The notes below the pieces were generated by a model that was not told the DNA's origin, did no database searches, and saw only the letters and a list, made by a program, of their open reading frames with translations. Shown piece after piece: positions 17,273 through 25,894 of a DNA stretch of 59,102 bases (the first letter of the stretch is position 1; every line of letters begins with the position of its first letter). The translations under genes and the position numbers were made by a program. The DNA comes from Desulfobacteraceae bacterium. GTDB taxonomy: Bacteria; Desulfobacterota; Desulfobacteria; Desulfobacterales; Desulfobacteraceae. The stretch is taken from contig JADGFI010000039.1 of NCBI GenBank assembly GCA_016743945.1, positions 1-59,102 on the forward strand. Direction: 5' to 3'.

Positions 17273-18951
17273 AAAAAAATGCAGACCTTATACCCCAATG
17301 GCTTGAAACTGCTCCCCAAAAAGATTCCTTTCGGTCCATTTTGAAATGGGGAGACAAACAGGCCTTTAAAAATCCCAGCAAAGGTTTTTTAAAGGTGATC
17401 AAGCAGGCATTGAATTTAACCGACACTGATTTTATTACAATGGACAAGACAGGGAACCAGGCCGTAAAAGAGTCCCCCCTCACTTTGTCCCGGGCCAATC
17501 TGGCAGAGTTGGAAAAAATTGTGGGCAAAGAAAATCTATCAATTGCCACCTATGATCGTCTTAAATACACCAAGGGAAAGGCCATGGAAGATATCATGCG
17601 CCTTCGCCAGGGTCAGATAAAAGATATCTGCGATGTGGTGGTCCATCCCCGGCACAAACAGGACGTCGTGTCAATTGTCCGCCTTTGTCATGGTCAAAAA
17701 ATTCCTGTCCATGTCTATGGCGGCGGCAGTTCTGTCACTTTTGGCCTGGACTGTCCCAGGGGCGGAGTGACCCTGGTCCTTTCTACCCACATGAACAAAC
17801 TTATTTGCTTTAACGAAACCAACCAGACCATTACGGTTGAGCCGGGCATGACGGGTCCTGTTTACGAGGAGATGCTCAACTATGCGCCCCAGAAATTATC
17901 CGCCAAAAAAGCGTATACCGGCGGTCATTTTCCCCAGAGTTTTGAGTTTTCGTCCGTGGGCGGATGGGTGGTGACCCTGGGCTCTGGGCAGGCCTCATCC
18001 CTTTACGGAGATGCCGCGGACCTGGTGATCAGCCAGGAATATATCACCCCGAAGGGCAGCTTTAAAACGATCGAGTACCCGGCCACGGCCACAGGCCCCA
18101 AACTCAATGACATCATGAAGGGCTCCGAGGGCTGTTTTGGTGTCCTGGTATCTGTGACCATGAAGGTGTTTGAATATTTGCCGGACAATAACCGGCAGTT
18201 CACCTTTATGTTTCCTTCATTTGAATCGGCAGTGGCAGCAGGGCGACAGATCAGCCAGGGCCGGTTCGGTATGCCAGCAATTTTGCGGATATCCGATGCA
18301 GAAGAGACCGATGTGGCCATGCAGATGTATGGACTTGAAGGAGGTGTCATCGATAAATTTATGGGATTTAAGGGCATGAAAAAGGGCAGCCGCTGCCTGA
18401 TGATGGGGCAGGCTGAGGGTGAACGCTCCTTTGTCGACACCGTATTGCGCCAGGTGAAAAAGAAGTGTCGGGAAAACCAGGGATTTTATCTCACCGGATA
18501 TCCCATGCGAAAATGGTACAAGGGACGGTTTTCCGATCCCTATATGCGGGATGCCTTGAATGATTATGGCATATTGATTGACACATTGGAATCTTCGGTG
18601 ACCTGGGAGAATCTTCATGCGTTGCATAAAACCGTGCGAAAAGTGGTCAAGGCCAACCCCCATACCATTTGTATGACCCATGCCTCCCATTTTTATGCCC
18701 AGGGCACCAATCTTTATTTTATTTTCATTACCAAAATGCCGGCACTTGCCGAATTTAGAACCTATCAGCAGTCCATCATTGACAGTATCGAGGCGGCCGG
18801 CGGATCACTGAGCCACCACCACGGGGTGGGAAGGATGATGGCACCCTGGATGGAGCGTCATTTGGGGGGTGAACAGATGGCGGTTCTTCGGGCCATCAAG
18901 ACCCATCTGGATCCTAATGGCATCATGAATCCCGGTGGGCTTGGACTATAA
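17269..18951 (+). CDS. FAD-binding oxidase, alkyldihydroxyacetonephosphate synthase-like
   Basis: A 560-residue flavoprotein of the VAO/PCMH fold. The FAD-binding half has VHPRHKQDVVSIVRL, PVHVYGGGSSVTFG (about residues 144-157), TVEPGMTG, FPQSFEFSSVGGWV and GSEGCFGV. The C-terminal half ends with LSHHHGVGRMMAPWM, the His-rich signature shared with alkyl-DHAP synthase (AGPS), followed by LDPNGIMNPG. AGPS exchanges the acyl group of acyl-DHAP for an alkyl ether. Since glpD makes DHAP in the same operon, ether-lipid synthesis is one reading; oxidation of a hydroxy acid (GlcD-like) is the alternative. The N-terminal ~85 residues resemble the AGPS extension. It is the last gene of the operon. Confidence 0.8.
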   Translation: MKKNADLIPQWLETAPQKDSFRSILKWGDKQAFKNPSKGFLKVIKQALNLTDTDFITMDKTGNQAVKESPLTLSRANLAELEKIVGKENLSIATYDRLKYTKGKAMEDIMRLRQGQIKDICDVVVHPRHKQDVVSIVRLCHGQKIPVHVYGGGSSVTFGLDCPRGGVTLVLSTHMNKLICFNETNQTITVEPGMTGPVYEEMLNYAPQKLSAKKAYTGGHFPQSFEFSSVGGWVVTLGSGQASSLYGDAADLVISQEYITPKGSFKTIEYPATATGPKLNDIMKGSEGCFGVLVSVTMKVFEYLPDNNRQFTFMFPSFESAVAAGRQISQGRFGMPAILRISDAEETDVAMQMYGLEGGVIDKFMGFKGMKKGSRCLMMGQAEGERSFVDTVLRQVKKKCRENQGFYLTGYPMRKWYKGRFSDPYMRDALNDYGILIDTLESSVTWENLHALHKTVRKVVKANPHTICMTHASHFYAQGTNLYFIFITKMPALAEFRTYQQSIIDSIEAAGGSLSHHHGVGRMMAPWMERHLGGEQMAVLRAIKTHLDPNGIMNPGGLGL

Positions 18952-19030
18952 AACCGGCCTGTAAAACAGGTGTCATTAAAAGAAACGTAACCTGGCCCGG
19001 GCGGCTGGCCGTCTGCCGGGGGATCGTTTC

Positions 19031-20272
19031 CTAGAAGCTTCCGGGAAAGGGGTTGGACAGTTTTTTTGCAAGTTGATTCTGTTGGGCCAACTGGACCATG
19101 TTCTGCTGGAGAATATCCAAACAGGATGCAATGGTCTCCCGGGCCTCTATAATCCCTGGGTTTTCCTGGATCATTGTAAAAAAGGCCTGGACCACTTTTG
19201 GGTCAAATCGGGTGCCAACTCCTTGCTTAAGCGCGGTTAGCGCTGCGGCCAGATCTTTTTTGGGGATGTGGGGCCGGCCGGTGATCATGGTTTCAAAGGC
19301 ATCGCACACTGTGATGATCCTTGCGCCCAAAGGGATTTGCTTTCCTTTTTTGCCCCCAGGATAGCCACTGCCATTGAACAGTTCATGGTGGTGGCGCACC
19401 AGGGGCTCAATCTCGGAAAAAAAAGTGAGGGGCCTTAACATATCAGCCCCCAGACAGGGGTGCTGTCGGATGGTGGACATCTCTTTTTTTGACAAATTGC
19501 CCAGACGTTCCAGAAGATTGTCCTGGGTTCCTATTTTTCCAATGTCATGGAGAATACCGGCCTGGAAGATCTGTCGTACTTTTTTTTCTTCCAGGCCCAT
19601 TTTTCGGGCAGTCAGCTCGGATAATCGGGCCACTCGCTGGGAGTGACCATGGGTGACCTTGTCCTTGGCCTCAATTGCCAGGGCAAAGCCTTCCACAATC
19701 TGCTGGTACATGATCTGGGTTTTTTTGTCGTATCCCATGGCCTTTTCCAGGGAAATGGCCCCTTGTTCTCCCAGGGCGGTTAACAATTCCAACTCGTGGG
19801 GGGCAAGGGTTCTGGAATCTGTGAAATAAACGGCTAAAAGTCCGGATAAGGGGCCGGTGATATCAAAAAACATGCCAGTGACAGAACTGATTCTTCTTTT
19901 CCCCAACCGTTCTAAATCCGGAATTCTGGTATCATTCCTGGCATCGGTGATGCAGATGGGGTTGGTTTTCTTTTTTTTAAAGATGGTCATCAGGGTGGGA
20001 TAATCCACCCGGGACAAGCTTTGATAATCAAATCCGTGGAATATCCGGGTTTCAATGATCTGTTTTTGCTGGTTGAGTATCCAGTAAATACATCCCTTGG
20101 CGGACATCACATCGACGATATTTTCCACAATACAGGCAATAATTTCCAAGGTCTCGGTGTTGGAATGGATTTTTTTACTGATCTTGGCCAAAAGTTTGAA
20201 ATAGGAATGATAGGAAGTGGCTTCCGGGTCAGCTGCACTGGAACTATTTTCTGTGTTGAGGCAAATTGTCAT
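19031..20272 (-). CDS. GAF/HD-GYP protein, probable cyclic-di-GMP phosphodiesterase
   Basis: The 413-residue soluble protein has an N-terminal GAF domain (about 25-190; IACIVENIVDVMSAKGCIYW to LTALGEQGAISLEKA). An HD-GYP domain follows (about 200-375) with HSQRVARLSE, HDIGKIG near residue 244, HHHELFNGSGYPGG (GYP intact) and the ARIITVCDAFETM helix. Canonical HD-GYP residues are all present, so it probably hydrolyses c-di-GMP to pGpG/GMP. It is preceded 14 bases upstream by a DUF294 nucleotidyltransferase-like gene, and the two form a minus-strand pair. No diguanylate cyclase (GGDEF) is encoded in the window. Confidence 0.88.
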   Translation of the reverse strand: MTICLNTENSSSAADPEATSYHSYFKLLAKISKKIHSNTETLEIIACIVENIVDVMSAKGCIYWILNQQKQIIETRIFHGFDYQSLSRVDYPTLMTIFKKKKTNPICITDARNDTRIPDLERLGKRRISSVTGMFFDITGPLSGLLAVYFTDSRTLAPHELELLTALGEQGAISLEKAMGYDKKTQIMYQQIVEGFALAIEAKDKVTHGHSQRVARLSELTARKMGLEEKKVRQIFQAGILHDIGKIGTQDNLLERLGNLSKKEMSTIRQHPCLGADMLRPLTFFSEIEPLVRHHHELFNGSGYPGGKKGKQIPLGARIITVCDAFETMITGRPHIPKKDLAAALTALKQGVGTRFDPKVVQAFFTMIQENPGIIEARETIASCLDILQQNMVQLAQQNQLAKKLSNPFPGSF

Positions 20273-20286
20273 TTTCTAACATATTC

Positions 20287-21456
20287 CTAGTTAAAAAAGT
20301 TTATCCAGGCCTGGTTATAGGTTTTGTGAATCCGTTTTTGCAGGCGGGTAACTGCGTCCAGAGAATCACTCAATGCCTGGGAAGCATCTTGGTTAAGTGT
20401 TGAAACATCAATGCAATTAATTGGCAAGCCTTTTTTTCCCTGGCCGCTTAAATGGTTGGTGACTTTTAATCGAACCAACCGCCTGAATGCTTCTGCATAT
20501 TGATCCGATTCCCCTGGGGATAACACCTGCTCTTCCCCGAGTAATTGGAATCGGGTGAGGGTGGAGGGGATTTGAATCCTATGGTTCAGGGCCAGAATTC
20601 TTGCTCCATTGGTTAAGTGGACCAGGCCCCTGGTTTTGAGATTAAAATAGGCCTTGCCGTTTTTCCCTTTTTGGGTTCGGATCCGGCCAAACAGGGTTTT
20701 GGGGGATGGGAACAATTTGTCGTCCTGGGCCAAAAAGTGGCTGACACTTGTATTTTTATGAAATAGATCAAATACCCGGGCCTGGACCATTTGGGCCAGG
20801 CGTTTATCTCCGTAAATAGCTCTGAAATCCAGGAGGATGGTCAGCTGCCGCAGTGCCTTGGCCTCTGTTGATCCCACCCATTGATCCAGGGCGTGAAGCC
20901 ATTCGCCCACAGGACGCCGCCAGACAGAGTTGGTGGCCATGACATTGCCGGTACAGCGTCTGAAACCGAATTGATCCAGGTGTGTTACAATCAGCTCCGC
21001 CAGGGCTAAAAAGTACTGGTCTGTTCCCATGGCCTTTCCAGGAGAAGGATTTGCATAAATCAGACCATTGTCCTGGTCTGTTCTCACCACCTGTTCCTGG
21101 CGGGCATCTGATCCCATGCTTATCCAGCAAAAAGGGCAGGGGGGAGGCATATTTTTCAAGGTTTCCAGAGTGGTGATGGCATGCTGGATGATCTGGCAGG
21201 TGACCCGTTCATTTAAAAATGAAATCATTTTCATGACGGTCCCAAGGCCTATTTGTTGATGGGTTTGGCCTTGGGTCGATAGAAGATCCCGGATGAAATT
21301 ATCCAATTGCTTTCCCCATTGACTCAGATCCCGGTGAAATTTTTGGGTATGAATGCCCGAAACAATATCTGAAAATTGGGTGAAAAGGTGGGGCCAACTC
21401 ATTAAGGCTGCCTGGAATCCTATAATGTCTGTTTCTTCCGGCATATCCTTTGTCAT
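20287..21456 (-). CDS. DUF294 putative nucleotidyltransferase-substrate protein
   Basis: A 389-residue protein with the DUF294 nucleotidyltransferase-like core: WISMGSDARQEQVVRTDQDN at about residues 116-135, with G-S, R-x-E-Q and the two Asp of TDQDN. FRRCTGNVMATNSVWRRPVGEW and a helical C-terminal half of the DUF294-C type follow (LRQLTILLDFRAIYGD). In other bacteria such domains sit behind cyclic-nucleotide-binding and CBS domains; here the N-terminal ~100 residues are helical with no clear CBS or CNMP signature. The function is unknown but probably involves nucleotidylation signalling. It overlaps no neighbour and is followed closely by the HD-GYP gene. Confidence 0.75.
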   Translation of the reverse strand: MTKDMPEETDIIGFQAALMSWPHLFTQFSDIVSGIHTQKFHRDLSQWGKQLDNFIRDLLSTQGQTHQQIGLGTVMKMISFLNERVTCQIIQHAITTLETLKNMPPPCPFCWISMGSDARQEQVVRTDQDNGLIYANPSPGKAMGTDQYFLALAELIVTHLDQFGFRRCTGNVMATNSVWRRPVGEWLHALDQWVGSTEAKALRQLTILLDFRAIYGDKRLAQMVQARVFDLFHKNTSVSHFLAQDDKLFPSPKTLFGRIRTQKGKNGKAYFNLKTRGLVHLTNGARILALNHRIQIPSTLTRFQLLGEEQVLSPGESDQYAEAFRRLVRLKVTNHLSGQGKKGLPINCIDVSTLNQDASQALSDSLDAVTRLQKRIHKTYNQAWINFFN

Positions 21457-21563
21457 CGCTTTTTACAAGGTTTTCATTGACTTCTTTTCCCATAAAATAT
21501 AAAAAAAAGGATAAAAAATCAAGATCATTATGGGGTAGATAACCTTGAAAATTAGAGAGCTTC

Positions 21564-21579
21564 AAAGGAGTCTCCTTTG
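21564..21579 (+). promoter_or_regulatory. Shine-Dalgarno inside an inverted repeat before a TTG start
   Basis: AAAGGA (21564-21569) and TCCTTT (21573-21578) are perfect inverted repeats separated by 3 nt. The AAAGGAG ribosome-binding site lies in the left arm and the TTG start codon (21577-21579) is in the right arm. The small hairpin could mask both in the mRNA. Confidence 0.4.
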
Positions 21580-21993
21580 AACAAAACGTTGGTCCTTTCT
21601 GCAAGCCTGGATAATCTGGAACCTTTTCTGGCCCATGTCCGAAGCTTGGTTACGTCCTGTGGCATGGATGCTAAGTCATTGTATCCCGTGGAATTGTCCC
21701 TGGAGGAGGTGCTGGTAAATGTTATCAGTTATGCCTACCCAAACGAGGAAAAAGGCAATATTGAAGTGAGCTGTTCATGGGACAGTCAACAGGGCCTGGC
21801 CATTCAGATTGTGGATTATGGTACTGCCTTTGACCCCCTTGCAAAACCAGATCCCGACACGGATCTCTCCCTTGATGAGAGACAGATCGGTGGACTGGGT
21901 ATATTTCTGACCAAGAAGATGATGGACAAAGTGACCTATGAACGCAGCCTGGGCAAAAATATTTTTACCATGATCAAGCAACCTTCTGGTTAG
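21577..21993 (+). CDS. RsbW-like ATP-binding protein (anti-sigma/serine kinase type)
   Basis: A 138-residue HATPase_c_2 protein of the RsbW/SpoIIAB type. It has PVELSLEEVLVNVISYAYP (N-box, residues ~37-55), IVDYGTAFDP (G1-type box) and QIGGLGIFLTKKMMD (G2-type box). Members phosphorylate STAS-domain antagonists on serine or bind sigma factors. The window's only STAS protein is far away at 48968 and may be a partner, which is speculation. The start is TTG at 21577 with AAAGGAG 6 nt upstream. A small unknown gene follows at 22104. Confidence 0.85.
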   Translation: MNKTLVLSASLDNLEPFLAHVRSLVTSCGMDAKSLYPVELSLEEVLVNVISYAYPNEEKGNIEVSCSWDSQQGLAIQIVDYGTAFDPLAKPDPDTDLSLDERQIGGLGIFLTKKMMDKVTYERSLGKNIFTMIKQPSG

Positions 21994-22103
21994 GGCCTAT
22001 TTTTCCTTTGGTATAGAACAGCAAACCATAGATTTTTTTGGATGAAGTTGCAGATTATATTGAATCATTTTGTAGCAAGCCTTGCAGGATGGAGGAGGGT
22101 AAA

Positions 22104-22367
22104 ATGGAAAAGGATATCAACGAAGAATACCAGGAAAGAACAGAAAGAAAATTTGCCGCAGAAGGGGAAATGAAGGCTGTTTTTTCTCGGTTGGGTGATC
22201 AGATTGCTCAGGACCAGGGGTATGAAGACCTGCGGGGGATGGATGCGGTTTACCGGTATTTAATTGATAAATATAGATGGCTTCCCCACCAGGTGAGAAG
22301 TCTTTCCCTTGAAGATTTGTCACTGCTTTTTGATGATTATGATACAAAGAAAAAAACAAATTCTTGA
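22104..22367 (+). CDS. small hypothetical protein
   Basis: An 87-residue charged protein with no motif I recognise. It is predicted mostly helical (EYQERTERKFAAEGEMKAVF) and ends in an acidic segment, LEDLSLLFDDYD, followed by a lysine-rich tail. The start at 22104 is chosen because GGAGGAGGG lies just upstream; the longer frame from 22038 has no comparable site. It lies between the RsbW-like gene and the LOG-family gene, about 70 bases before the latter, so co-transcription is plausible. Confidence 0.6.
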   Translation: MEKDINEEYQERTERKFAAEGEMKAVFSRLGDQIAQDQGYEDLRGMDAVYRYLIDKYRWLPHQVRSLSLEDLSLLFDDYDTKKKTNS

Positions 22368-22438
22368 AAAAATTTGTACGGAAAAAATATTGATAGGTGT
22401 GGTCTATTTGATTTTTATCCCCTAGAAAAGACGTTGCC

Positions 22439-24553
22439 ATGGAAATACCTCAGATCATAAGCCCGGACGGCCATATTAATGCGATTCATCCTGGAAAAAA
22501 AGGGGAGAAACTTTTAAGGGCAGAGTTTTTATTTCCCTTTGTCTCCGATTATATCTGTGGTGCCCTCAAGGAAGGTAAACCTTATATTTTCTCGGGGAGA
22601 AGCGGGAATGCCCAGATCGGCATCAAGACGGATCAACTCTCTCGGGACAAGTTGCCACGAATCGAGGCTTCTGATATTTTTTTGGAGGGCCAGGTCCAGA
22701 ATTTAAACCCTTTGCTGGGAAATGCCCTGGACCTGTTTAAAAAAGGGGATGAAATAGGGCGCCTTGCGGTGATGGATCCCGAGTTGAGAATTCAGGATGT
22801 CCGCCATTATCTTCATAAACGGCTTTTTGTGGGGCGAAGACTTGGTAAAGGCTATTATGAGGGGTTTGAAATCTGCCAGGAACAAGATCCTTTAACGGGC
22901 AAAACCTGTGACTATATCAGTATGGAATTGGAACCCTATCAATATTGTTTTGAGCCTTCTGCCATGAATCCCTCCAGTATCAATGCCGTGATAAAAAAAG
23001 GCAGAAGCGCCTTGAATCGCATCCGGTCAAGAATGCCCTTGGACCTTAAAACCAGCCGGTTGAGCCCCGGGGAATTGTTTGTGGGGGCCATCAAAATATC
23101 TTTGGGGGATATTTACGGGATCATTGATTCGGTGGCAGAACCTTGCGCGGAAAAGATTGAGCATCTGCCTGCCTGGGTGCTGGACCCTTTTAGGACCTTC
23201 AGGGATCGCCAGGTGGAACTGTACCATTTTGGTACCAAACCCATTTCCTTAAATAAAATCCGGATCCGGATCCGGTTTTTCAGAACCCGGAATCCTTTGA
23301 CGGTTCCCCTGGAAAAAAATAAGGTCAAGGAAGGCTATCGGCTCTGCGATCTTTTGACCAATGCGGAAGTTTCCACTCTGTTTAACGCCATTGGCAAAGC
23401 CTCTTTGGGTATGATTCTTAACAAGGGAAATTTTGTTCAGATTCCCCAGGCGTTAAATCCCCATGGTGAGGCCCAGCTTGAGATCATCAAGCATGCGTTG
23501 CTCGAAAGTACCTATCGAAAAACCAGGCCGCAGGCGTCGGCGGGTGAGGCGGATAGGTTCCAGGAGACCCTGGAAAAGCTATCCGTCCTGGGAGGTGTGA
23601 ATTCCAGGGTTTTTATTGGAAGGCAGTTTCCCTCTCTTGAAGTCATTGATGCCTTGAAACGCAGTGGCTTGAGAACTTTTTTGATTGATATGAACAACCC
23701 TTCCTTTGAGGATGATTATATTAAAAAAATGATCAAACTGACCCATGCCGGTCATTCCGGATGTGAATTTTTACGCTATGATTTTGACACCGATAAATTA
23801 TACAGTTTTTACCATGGCTGTTTCATGGAGCCCGATGACAGAGAGCGGTTTGACCGGGTCAGATACTGGCTGGCGTTTTACGGGTCCCATACAAAGGAAG
23901 CAGACAATCGTCTGACCATTGATTTGATAAACCGGCTGGCCATCCGGCTGGGGTATGAAATGGGGATTGTCCACGGCGGTGGTCCCGGGCTTATGAAAGA
24001 GGCCAATGATCTGGCCCGTCAGCATAATATCATGAGTGTGGGGATTGCCATTGACCTGGAAGGGGAACACCAGGCATCGCTGACCACCTGTGACGGATTG
24101 ATTAAATACAAGGAGGGACTGCGCCTGGCCCGCCAGGACCATCTCCAGAAGCTGAGCAACCTGCCCATTATCAATACCGGCGGGTATGGAAGTGCGGAGG
24201 AACTTGCCATTACCATCACCTCCATGAAGATCCATGAAAACCCGTTGGCACCCATTATTTTGCTGGATCCGGATAATTTGTGGAAACATGCCCAAAAACA
24301 GACTGACGAGATTGCTCGGTTAAAATATGGGCCAGCCTTTGCCCCCTGTTTGATCAAATCATGCGGCAACGCCCGGGAGGCGGAGCAGGAATTAATTAGC
24401 TTTTTGGGGAATCCCGATGATTGGTATAAAAAAAATAAGATTCCAAGAGAAAATGTGGACAAGGCCAGAATAAAAGCTGGCCGTATCCGTAGGCAAACCC
24501 TTTGCCAGGAGGTGGTTGAGGTGTTTGGAGAATTTAATTACAGGCTTAAATAA
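22439..24553 (+). CDS. LOG-family (lysine-decarboxylase-like) protein with a ~440-residue N-terminal extension
   Basis: The 704-residue protein has a C-terminal LOG-type Rossmann domain with VHGGGPGLMKEAN at about 510 and NTGGYGSAEELAI at about 578, corresponding to the family's PGGxGTxxE. LOG proteins cleave ribose-5-phosphate from nucleoside monophosphates. Here the second motif is changed (GGYGS for GGxGT), and the usual protein is only 180-250 residues. The first ~440 residues are a soluble domain I do not recognise, with a possible second Rossmann-like piece at about 395-430 (VFIGRQFPSLEVIDAL). The substrate could therefore differ from AMP. The start follows a GACGTTGCC stretch without a strong ribosome-binding site. 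Confidence 0.75.
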   Translation: MEIPQIISPDGHINAIHPGKKGEKLLRAEFLFPFVSDYICGALKEGKPYIFSGRSGNAQIGIKTDQLSRDKLPRIEASDIFLEGQVQNLNPLLGNALDLFKKGDEIGRLAVMDPELRIQDVRHYLHKRLFVGRRLGKGYYEGFEICQEQDPLTGKTCDYISMELEPYQYCFEPSAMNPSSINAVIKKGRSALNRIRSRMPLDLKTSRLSPGELFVGAIKISLGDIYGIIDSVAEPCAEKIEHLPAWVLDPFRTFRDRQVELYHFGTKPISLNKIRIRIRFFRTRNPLTVPLEKNKVKEGYRLCDLLTNAEVSTLFNAIGKASLGMILNKGNFVQIPQALNPHGEAQLEIIKHALLESTYRKTRPQASAGEADRFQETLEKLSVLGGVNSRVFIGRQFPSLEVIDALKRSGLRTFLIDMNNPSFEDDYIKKMIKLTHAGHSGCEFLRYDFDTDKLYSFYHGCFMEPDDRERFDRVRYWLAFYGSHTKEADNRLTIDLINRLAIRLGYEMGIVHGGGPGLMKEANDLARQHNIMSVGIAIDLEGEHQASLTTCDGLIKYKEGLRLARQDHLQKLSNLPIINTGGYGSAEELAITITSMKIHENPLAPIILLDPDNLWKHAQKQTDEIARLKYGPAFAPCLIKSCGNAREAEQELISFLGNPDDWYKKNKIPRENVDKARIKAGRIRRQTLCQEVVEVFGEFNYRLK

Positions 24554-24622
24554 TAAAATCAACCACAAGAATAACCGGGCTTTATTTTTTTTACCATGAA
24601 TAGAGTTCCCCGTTGGTATTTT

Positions 24623-25867
24623 TCAAACCTGCATTTCACATAATTTGTTTGCCCAGTCTATGGATCCGCCATATGCTAATTTTACCTTTTTTGTATCAAG
24701 GCCGAGTTGATTGATCATGGCATCGCTTTGGTCAAATTGGGCCTCTTCAAAATATCGGGCCAGCTTTAAAAACGGAACGTACTCATTATTGTCTTTCATA
24801 CAAAGCGCACCTTTGAGCTTGTCCGCCAGGGGAAGATGCTTTACAATTTCTTTCATGGGCCGATTCAGCAGGGCATCCAAAAGTGAAAACATACCCAGCA
24901 GGAAAAGCGAATCCGGTTCAAATCCCCAGAAATCATGATCCAGACCGATCTGTTCTAAAAATTTCCCCCTTTGTGCAGAAAGGAAAATCAATTCAGACGC
25001 ATGCTGGTTTTCTGAAACTTCTGCAAGGAGAACAACCCTGAGCCAGTTTTTTAGATTATGCCACCCCAGCATGGTAATGGCGTCCTTGATGGTATCAATT
25101 TTTTGGCGAAACCCGAATGATGCTGAATTGAGGTGGGAGAGCAGGCGGAAACTTATGGCCACATCTGCCTGGATGGTGGCGGCCAGTTTCGAAAAATCCG
25201 GATCTTTTTGTTCCATGGCTTCCATCAGCTGAAACTTGGAAATTGTTCCGGGTAACACCTTTTTAACCGACATATTTTCAGGCTGTTTAAAAAAAGAGCC
25301 TTGAAACAAAGAGAATCCTGACCTGTGGCAGACATCAAACCCTGTTTGGTCATGAACCCGGTTTGCCAGTATCAGGGAACCATAAGGGGCGGTTTTTGTG
25401 CATGCGCCGGTCAGGTCCGGCACCCCCATGCCGGAAATATCTTGGCAGATGATATCTGCCAGCTCAAAAAGGTTAGAGCAGGTGTCATCGGCCAGTTCCA
25501 CAGCGATCTGATAACCGTCATTCTTGAGTCTTTCCAATATTTGTACAGAATCCGAGGGTGCAGGGGCCGTTATTTTAACCGCAGTCCCGCCCGGTGGCAG
25601 GGCATAGGGAATATTATCAAGGATATTCTGCCATGAAAAATTAACCATTATCCTTCTTTTTTTGTCTAACCTCTGCTCAAGTGCCAGGGCGGCGGCTGCC
25701 ATGAGATCAGCGGTGAGGACCTCCTCTTGCTTGGGAGAGGAGATCTTCTTGTCATCTGGGGGCATGTATACCAATTCATATCCCCAGAGATTTTTTTCCA
25801 CGTCAAATATCGGAAGCCTGGCAAAGGTAACCAAAATCAAATTGCTGTCGTTTCTTTTTGTATTCAT
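24623..25867 (-). CDS. EAL/HDOD signalling protein, EAL domain degenerate
   Basis: The 414-residue protein combines an N-terminal EAL-like domain (residues ~10-200; ARLPIFDVEKNLWGYELVY in place of the usual QPIxD...GYELL) with a C-terminal HDOD domain (~205-400; QADVAISFRLLSHLNSASFG, TIKDAITMLGWHNLKNWLRV). The EAL catalytic residues (E-A-L and downstream Asp/Glu pairs) are not visible, so it is probably a protein-protein or sensing module rather than an active phosphodiesterase. This is the YuxH/CdgJ type. The start is supported by GGAGAGGG just upstream. It follows the glgP gene in the same direction after 27 bases. Confidence 0.82.
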   Translation of the reverse strand: MNTKRNDSNLILVTFARLPIFDVEKNLWGYELVYMPPDDKKISSPKQEEVLTADLMAAAALALEQRLDKKRRIMVNFSWQNILDNIPYALPPGGTAVKITAPAPSDSVQILERLKNDGYQIAVELADDTCSNLFELADIICQDISGMGVPDLTGACTKTAPYGSLILANRVHDQTGFDVCHRSGFSLFQGSFFKQPENMSVKKVLPGTISKFQLMEAMEQKDPDFSKLAATIQADVAISFRLLSHLNSASFGFRQKIDTIKDAITMLGWHNLKNWLRVVLLAEVSENQHASELIFLSAQRGKFLEQIGLDHDFWGFEPDSLFLLGMFSLLDALLNRPMKEIVKHLPLADKLKGALCMKDNNEYVPFLKLARYFEEAQFDQSDAMINQLGLDTKKVKLAYGGSIDWANKLCEMQV

Positions 25868-25894
25868 CTGCCCTCTCCATCAATTTGGTTTATT

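Noticed and set aside
18952..19030. GC-rich hairpins between the AGPS-like and HD-GYP genes
   Set aside because: Small stems such as CCTGT/ACAGG and a GC-rich fold exist, but no T-tract follows, so I do not call a terminator.
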